From NCBI GenBank assembly GCA_002293535.1, contig DBDK01000006.1, positions 1-62,592 on the forward strand: a stretch of DNA of 62,592 bases, given 5' to 3'. The translations under genes and the position numbers were made by a program. Of this stretch, positions 58,334 to 62,592 are shown one piece after another; position 1 is the stretch's first letter, and the number at the start of each line of letters is the position of its first letter. Under the pieces are notes generated by a model. That model had not been told where the DNA came from. It saw nothing but the letters and a program-made list of their open reading frames with translations, and ran no database searches. The DNA comes from Alistipes sp. UBA934 (GTDB lineage Bacteria; Bacteroidota; Bacteroidia; Bacteroidales; Rikenellaceae).

Positions 58334-58594
58334 TTAGAACATTGAACTGATCATACCCACAAACGCTATCAATACGATCAGATCGATCAGCGAGAGAACC
58401 AATCCGGCAATGGCAAGACCCCTGGGTTTGCGGAAGACGGCGATAAACGAGAATACAAGTCCGAGAACCCAAATAATCCAACCCAGTACGGGCACCCAAG
58501 AGAAAAAGATTCCAAGCAAAGCCAACACAAACCCTGCTACACCAAGCCCGTTCGACCGGCGAACTTCGGTGACAATGACTACACTTTCTTCCAT
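58334..58594 (-). CDS. Small DUF4190-like membrane protein (86 aa)
   Basis: ATG at 58594 chosen because the longer open frame begins inside the promoter. About 16 polar residues precede two or three hydrophobic segments: GVAGFVLALLGIFFSWVPVLGWIIWVLGLVFSFIAVF and LAIAGLVLSLIDLIVLIAFVGMISSMF. The G-hydrophobic-A-h-h-L-G-I pattern fits DUF4190. Function unknown. Divergent from lipA. Confidence 0.8.
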   Translation of the reverse strand: MEESVVIVTEVRRSNGLGVAGFVLALLGIFFSWVPVLGWIIWVLGLVFSFIAVFRKPRGLAIAGLVLSLIDLIVLIAFVGMISSMF

Positions 58595-58618
58595 TTCGAT
58601 AGATTTTTTGTGTACAGA

Positions 58619-58648
58619 CAAAGATAATAAAAATTTTTACTACCTTTG
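58619..58648. promoter_or_regulatory. Divergent -7 boxes for the DUF4190-like gene and lipA
   Basis: On minus, TATCTTTG (complement of 58619-58626), 24 nt from the ATG at 58594. On plus, TACCTTTG (58641-58648), 34 nt from the lipA GTG. The two starts share about 30 bp of AT-rich DNA. Confidence 0.65.
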
Positions 58649-58682
58649 CGCCAATTGGAAAATAATAAACAAAAAAACTAAG

Positions 58683-59549
58683 GTGCCTGAAACCTGTGAA
58701 AAAAACAAGGTAGGCGTTAAAGGAAAACCAGAGTGGCTAAAAGTTAGAATCAAAGGGGGCGAGGCGCACGGAGAAGTCGTGCGAATCGTCGAGGAAAACG
58801 GGTTGCATACGATCTGTGAAAGTGGGAGATGTCCCAATAAGGCGGATTGTTGGAGCCGAAAAACCGCAACATTTATGGTGTTGGGCGAAATTTGTACAAG
58901 GACGTGCAAATTTTGTGCAACAAACTCTGGGAAACCTTTACCGATAGACCCTGCCGAACCTGAAAAGGTGGCAAGTGCTGTCGCCCTGATGGGACTGAAG
59001 CACGCCGTGATAACCTCTGTTACAAGAGACGATCTTGCAGATGGAGGGGCCGAACATTGGAGGGCGGTCGTCGAGGCGGTTCGCGCGAAAAATCCTAATA
59101 CAAAAATCGAAGTTCTGATTCCCGACTTTGGCGGGAATGTGGCGCTGTTGGACATCGTTCTGGCAGCGCGTCCGGATATTGTGGGCCACAATCTCGAAAC
59201 GGTGAAGCGGTTTACCCCGGAAGTGCGCTCACGAGCCCGGTATGATGTGAGCCTGGGGGTGTTGCGGCATATCGCAGCGAGCGGTGCTGTGGCGAAAAGT
59301 GGTTTGATGGTGGGTCTGGGTGAAACTGCGGAAGAAGTTTTAACAGCGATGGACGATCTTAGGGAGGCGGGTGTAAGCAGCATTACGCTCGGCCAATATT
59401 TACAACCTACCCGTGCCCATTTGCAAGTGGTGGAATATGTAACTCCTGCAATGTTTGAGTTTTACCGTCAGGCGGCTGCGGATCGCGGATTTACGCGAGT
59501 AAGCAGCGGTCCCCTGGTGCGTTCTTCATATATGGCCGATGCAAGTTGA
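58683..59549 (+). CDS. lipA: Lipoyl synthase (288 aa)
   Basis: Inserts two sulfurs into protein-bound octanoate. Both clusters are coordinated by visible cysteines: auxiliary cluster Cys45, Cys50, Cys56 (CESGRCPNKADC) and radical SAM cluster Cys71, Cys75, Cys78 (CTRTCKFC). C-terminal RSSY motif Ser is present (GPLVRSSYMAD). The open frame has no ATG before the conserved core, and the GTG at 58683, downstream of the -7 box, is the best start. Overlaps lipB by 11 bp. Confidence 0.94.
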   Translation: MPETCEKNKVGVKGKPEWLKVRIKGGEAHGEVVRIVEENGLHTICESGRCPNKADCWSRKTATFMVLGEICTRTCKFCATNSGKPLPIDPAEPEKVASAVALMGLKHAVITSVTRDDLADGGAEHWRAVVEAVRAKNPNTKIEVLIPDFGGNVALLDIVLAARPDIVGHNLETVKRFTPEVRSRARYDVSLGVLRHIAASGAVAKSGLMVGLGETAEEVLTAMDDLREAGVSSITLGQYLQPTRAHLQVVEYVTPAMFEFYRQAAADRGFTRVSSGPLVRSSYMADAS

Positions 59550-60177
59550 GGTGCTCGATTGGGGGCTGATAGATTACCAGAAGGCGCTGGAAAGGCAGCG
59601 AGAGCTGTTCGAGGAGCTGATAAAAGAGCGAGAGGGGAAGGAGAGAGATGAAAGAGGCGAGAGAGGAGAGAGGGGCGATGCCGGATGGATAGTATTTTGC
59701 GAACACCCGCACGTCTACACGGTGGGGAAGAGCGGGAAGATAGAGAATCTGTTGATGAGTGAAGAATGGCTCCGGGGACAAGGGGTGACGGTGCACAGGG
59801 TGGAAAGAGGAGGAGATATTACTTATCACGGGCCGGGGCAACTGGTGGTTTATCCGATACTCGACCTGGAAAAGCTGGGCTTGGGACTGAGGGAATATAT
59901 AGAGTTGTTGGAGCAGTGCGTTATAGATATACTGGATAGGTGGGGGATTGTGGGGGAACGTATAAAAGGGAAGACAGGAGTGTGGGTGAGAGTGGGCGAC
60001 CAAAAAGAAGCGAAGAAAATTTGTGCGATAGGGGTGAGAGCTTCGAGGGGGGTGGTGATGCACGGGTTGGCGCTCAACGTGAAGACGGATTTGAGGTGGT
60101 TCGAATATATTAATCCCTGCGGAATGGCAGATGCAAAGGCCACTTCGATCAGGGCGATTTTAAGCGGCGAAGAGTAA
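59539..60177 (+). CDS. lipB: Octanoyltransferase LipB with charged insertion (212 aa)
   Basis: Transfers octanoyl from ACP to lipoate-dependent enzymes. Conserved RGGDITYHGPGQLVVYPI near residue 90, GKTGVWV and the Lys in KKICAIGVRASRGVVMHG, and the catalytic Cys in YINPCGM near the C terminus. Residues about 28-48 are a low-complexity Glu/Arg/Gly stretch with three in-frame ERG units, encoded by a purine-only tract at 59627-59676, unusual for the family. Overlaps lipA, so made from the same message. Confidence 0.94.
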   Translation: MQVEVLDWGLIDYQKALERQRELFEELIKEREGKERDERGERGERGDAGWIVFCEHPHVYTVGKSGKIENLLMSEEWLRGQGVTVHRVERGGDITYHGPGQLVVYPILDLEKLGLGLREYIELLEQCVIDILDRWGIVGERIKGKTGVWVRVGDQKEAKKICAIGVRASRGVVMHGLALNVKTDLRWFEYINPCGMADAKATSIRAILSGEE

Positions 60178-60200
60178 AAATCGCCGTCGGCATTCCGACA
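60178..60200 (-). repeat. Interspersed palindromic repeat, copy E
   Basis: The minus strand reads GTCGGAATGCCGACGGCGAT. Relative to copies C and D both arms changed (GCCGG/CCGGC to GTCGG/CCGAC), so the hairpin is kept by a compensatory pair. It directly follows the lipB stop, in the opposite orientation to the genes around it. Confidence 0.75.
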
Positions 60201-60227
60201 AAATTGTGAATATAAAAATATATAGTT

Positions 60228-61982
60228 ATGCCAATCGAAAAACAATGGGTCGTCCTCCCGCAGGGCGATTCGGCGAAGGTCGAGGGGTTGGCCCGCGAGC
60301 TGGGTCTGTCGCCGGTGCTGGCAAATCTGCTGGTACAAAGGGGGGTGGAAACCCCTGACCAGGCGGCGGGATTCTTCTCCCCCTCCCTTGACCATTTGCA
60401 CGATCCGTTCCTGATGAAGGATATGGACAGGGCCATCGAACGCATCTCGCGCGCGGTGGCAGACAAGGAGACAGTGATGATCTGGGGCGATTACGATGTG
60501 GATGGAACGAGTGCTGTTGCACTGCTGTACATCTTTCTGAGGCGTCTGGGTCACGAGAATCTGATGTTCTACATCCCCGACCGCTACAAGGAAGGCTACG
60601 GCATCTCCAAGCGAGGTATCGACTACGCAAAGGCGCACGACGTGGCGCTGATCATCACTCTGGACTGCGGAATCAAGGCGGTCGAGAAGGTGGCTTATGC
60701 TCGCGAACTGGGAATAGACTTTATTGTCACCGACCACCATCTCGCAGGACCCAAACTTCCCAAGGCTGTGGCTGTGCTCGACCCCAAGAGACCCGACTGC
60801 GAGTATCCGTTCAAGGAACTTTCCGGTTGCGGTGTGGGATTCAAGATCGCACAGGCTTACTGTCAAAGCCACGACATAGACTTCGCGGAGATAGAACGTC
60901 TGCTCGACCTTGTCGTGATCTCCATTGCTTCGGACATCGTTCCGGTCATAGGTGAGAACCGAATACTGGCCTACTATGGCCTTGAAAGGCTCAATACCAA
61001 ACCCAACAAGGGACTCGCGTCGATAATCAAAATATGCGGTTTGGGCGAGGGTCACCGGATCTCCATCGACGACATAGTCTTCAAGATCGGCCCGCGCATC
61101 AACGCCGCCGGCAGAATGAGGATGGGAGAGGAGGATGAGTTTTCGGGAGGACACTCGGCCGTGAACCTTATGATCGAGCGTGACGAAGATGCCGCGGGAC
61201 TGTTCGGAGCCCAGATCGACGAAGCGAACTCCGATCGCAAAAACATAGATCGTACCGTTACACAGGAAGCTCACGACTACATCGAAAGCAATCCCGCACT
61301 AAAGGCGATGAAGTGTACGGTGATCTATAATCCCAAGTGGATGAAGGGCATCGTGGGGATCGTCGCATCGCGTCTTATCGAGACTTATTACCGTCCAACC
61401 GTGGTGCTTACGATGAGCAACGGTTTTGCTACCGGTTCGGCTCGTTCGGTTCCCGGCTTCGACCTTTATGGCGCGGTAGAATCTTGCGCGGATCTGCTCG
61501 AAAACTTCGGTGGCCATATGTACGCTGCGGGACTGACTATGAAGCCAGAAAATATCGACGAATTCACCCGCCGCTTCAATGCCTACGTGGAAGAAAATAT
61601 AACCGACGACCTGCTGACCCCGATGGTGGAGATAGACTCGCCGCTGCTGTTCAGCGACATTACTCCCGAATTCCGGCGCGACCTTTTGCGCTTTCAACCT
61701 TTCGGGCCGGGCAATCAGGCGCCCGTATTTGCAACTTACGGAGCTACAGGAAGAGGGGATGCGAAGCTGGTCGGGGCCGAAGGAGAACATCTCAAGATGG
61801 ATTTGATGCAACGCGAAAAGCCCAACACAACAATTCCGGCAATCGCTTTCCAACAGCCTGCACACTATGAGTGGATTCGCAGCGGTCGTCAGGTGGATGC
61901 TTGTTACACCATCGTGGAGAACCATTTCAGAGGCAACGTAACACCCCAATTGAGAGTAAAAGATATAAAACCTGTGATATAA
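60228..61982 (+). CDS. recJ: Single-stranded-DNA exonuclease RecJ (584 aa)
   Basis: 5'-3' ssDNA exonuclease of recombination and mismatch repair. DHH phosphoesterase motifs: WGDYDVDGTSAVAL (Asp88, 90, 92), LDCGIK, VTDHHLAG (DHH at 169-171), SIASDIVPV, and the DHHA1/OB region GIVGIVASRLIETYYRPTVVL with GFATGSARSVPGFDLY. Length is normal. Starts 50 bp after lipB, with the repeat between. Confidence 0.96.
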   Translation: MPIEKQWVVLPQGDSAKVEGLARELGLSPVLANLLVQRGVETPDQAAGFFSPSLDHLHDPFLMKDMDRAIERISRAVADKETVMIWGDYDVDGTSAVALLYIFLRRLGHENLMFYIPDRYKEGYGISKRGIDYAKAHDVALIITLDCGIKAVEKVAYARELGIDFIVTDHHLAGPKLPKAVAVLDPKRPDCEYPFKELSGCGVGFKIAQAYCQSHDIDFAEIERLLDLVVISIASDIVPVIGENRILAYYGLERLNTKPNKGLASIIKICGLGEGHRISIDDIVFKIGPRINAAGRMRMGEEDEFSGGHSAVNLMIERDEDAAGLFGAQIDEANSDRKNIDRTVTQEAHDYIESNPALKAMKCTVIYNPKWMKGIVGIVASRLIETYYRPTVVLTMSNGFATGSARSVPGFDLYGAVESCADLLENFGGHMYAAGLTMKPENIDEFTRRFNAYVEENITDDLLTPMVEIDSPLLFSDITPEFRRDLLRFQPFGPGNQAPVFATYGATGRGDAKLVGAEGEHLKMDLMQREKPNTTIPAIAFQQPAHYEWIRSGRQVDACYTIVENHFRGNVTPQLRVKDIKPVI

Positions 61983-61995
61983 ATAATTTTTTTAT

Positions 61996-62032
61996 TATCT
62001 TTGCAGCGGAATCGAGGGGGCGAGTGCCCCCT
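61996..62032 (+). promoter_or_regulatory. rimP promoter and leader hairpin
   Basis: TATCTTTG at 61996-62003 is the -7 box. AGGGGGC (62015-62021) pairs perfectly with GCCCCCT (62026-62032) over a GAGT loop, at the very 5' end of the mRNA, 14 nt before the rimP ATG. This is a possible control point for the rimP-nusA operon. Confidence 0.65.
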
Positions 62033-62046
62033 TGTTCGTAGATAAA

Positions 62047-62451
62047 ATGGTGACCAAACAGGAGATAATAAATGCGATAGAACTGGGTGAAGACCTGTTC
62101 TTGGTGGAGGTGAAGGAATTGCCTGACGATGCGTTCGAGGTCTTTATCGACAGCGACTCACGTGTGAGTGTGGAAGACTGCATTGCGCTTACCCGTGCTA
62201 TCAACGCGCACTTCGGCGAGGAACTGGACGACTATTCGCTCACGGTTTCGAGTGCGGGGGTGGGCCAGCCGCTGAAGATGCTGCGCCAGTACCAAAAACT
62301 GCTGGGCCGTGAAGTGGATGTGGTGACCAAGAGCGGCAAAAAACTAACCGCCACGCTGGAGGCCGCCGACGAAGAGAGCATTACGATAAACGGAGAAAAG
62401 ACTCCGCTTACGGAGATAAAAACAACAAAGGAACATATAGATTTCAAATAA
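62047..62451 (+). CDS. rimP: Ribosome maturation factor RimP (134 aa)
   Basis: 30S maturation factor. ATG at 62047, after the leader hairpin; the TTG further upstream is inside the hairpin. RimP pattern: FLVEVKELPDDAFEVFIDSDSRVSVEDCIALTRAINAHF and SLTVSSAGVGQPLKMLRQYQKLLGREV. A typical start of the rimP-nusA-infB operon. Confidence 0.94.
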   Translation: MVTKQEIINAIELGEDLFLVEVKELPDDAFEVFIDSDSRVSVEDCIALTRAINAHFGEELDDYSLTVSSAGVGQPLKMLRQYQKLLGREVDVVTKSGKKLTATLEAADEESITINGEKTPLTEIKTTKEHIDFK

Positions 62452-62455
62452 CAAT

Positions 62456-62592
62456 ATGAGCACTAACAGCCTTATCAGCAACTTTGCAGAGTTCAAAGAA
62501 CTGAAAAATATCGACAAGAGCACGATGATCGGAGTTCTGGAAGATGTGTTCCGCCATCTGTTGCAAAAGACATACGAGGACGACTCGAACTT
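62456..62592 (+). CDS. nusA: Transcription termination/antitermination factor NusA, N-terminal part (cut by window end)
   Basis: Begins MSTNSLISNFAEFKELKNIDKSTMIGVLEDVFRHLLQKTYEDDSN, the start of the NusA N-terminal RNA-polymerase-binding domain, 4 bp after rimP. Only 45 codons are visible. Confidence 0.9.
   Translation, partial: MSTNSLISNFAEFKELKNIDKSTMIGVLEDVFRHLLQKTYEDDSN

Noticed and set aside
59850..61274. 474-aa minus-strand open frame across lipB and recJ
   Set aside because: Both plus-strand genes are intact with all motifs; the antisense frame is compositionally odd (His/Ser-rich) and spans a gene boundary.

Overview
The window looks like chromosome from a Bacteroidales bacterium (phylum Bacteroidota), possibly Rikenellaceae-like. 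Promoters are of the Bacteroidota type: a -7 box TAnnTTTG, often with TTTG 19-21 nt upstream. Shine-Dalgarno sequences are mostly absent. Lipoproteins carry SPII lipoboxes, and BACON, DUF5009, DUF3795 and BatA/BatB proteins and a glycogen synthase-phosphorylase fusion are present. The placement below phylum is inference.

Layout. 1-4200: tRNA-Pro, two small lipoproteins (one TRL-like), and a BtuFCD-type ABC importer. 4080-6640: tRNA-Glu, rpsT, tRNA-His, groES-groEL, closed by a bidirectional terminator. 6634-11851 (minus): rnhA, rny, a 6S-like RNA candidate, zapA, a ZapB-like coiled coil, rimO and ftsY. 11935-19398 (plus): a CDF metal transporter, then a tamB/tamA-like envelope pair. 19395-28136 (minus): a glycogen/alpha-glucan operon (GS-phosphorylase fusion, debranching enzyme, GT4, GH57). 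28144-32716 (minus): hemW and a 1021-aa surface lipoprotein. 32788-38810: pckA, a small membrane/XRE module, aldo/keto reductase, DUF3795 protein and acyl-CoA synthetase. 38841-43189 (minus): an AT-rich BACON/Fn3 lipoprotein, a 192-nt long-hairpin element, then xseA-ICMT-xseB-methyltransferase. 43202-47336: prfA, pyrF, purE with a hidden 55-aa membrane ORF, hpt, queE and a DivIC/FtsB-like gene. 47315-49299 (minus): a broken M56 (BlaR-like) gene and blaI with its operator. 49332-54437 (plus): ettA, hisS, batA, batB, tRNA-Arg. 54465-62592: DUF5009 protein, family-10-like glycosidase, DUF937/OmpA protein, DUF4190 protein, lipA-lipB, recJ, rimP and the start of nusA.

Most of this is housekeeping core genome. 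The unexplained structure lies in non-coding or small elements: (i) a short interspersed palindromic repeat (core GCCGGAACGCCGGCAGCGAT) at five intergenic junctions, several exactly between a stop and the next start, with related half-elements inside rimO and ftsY; (ii) a 192-nt imperfect long hairpin at 40221-40412; (iii) two identical 17-bp palindromes exactly 21 bp apart upstream of the DUF3795 gene; (iv) an apparently self-regulated 4-TM / 52-aa / XRE module; (v) a probable 6S RNA after zapA. No CRISPR array, transposase or phage gene was seen. No gene-free stretch exceeds 300 bases; the longest (8645-8880, 40176-40439, 34435-34602) are described below.
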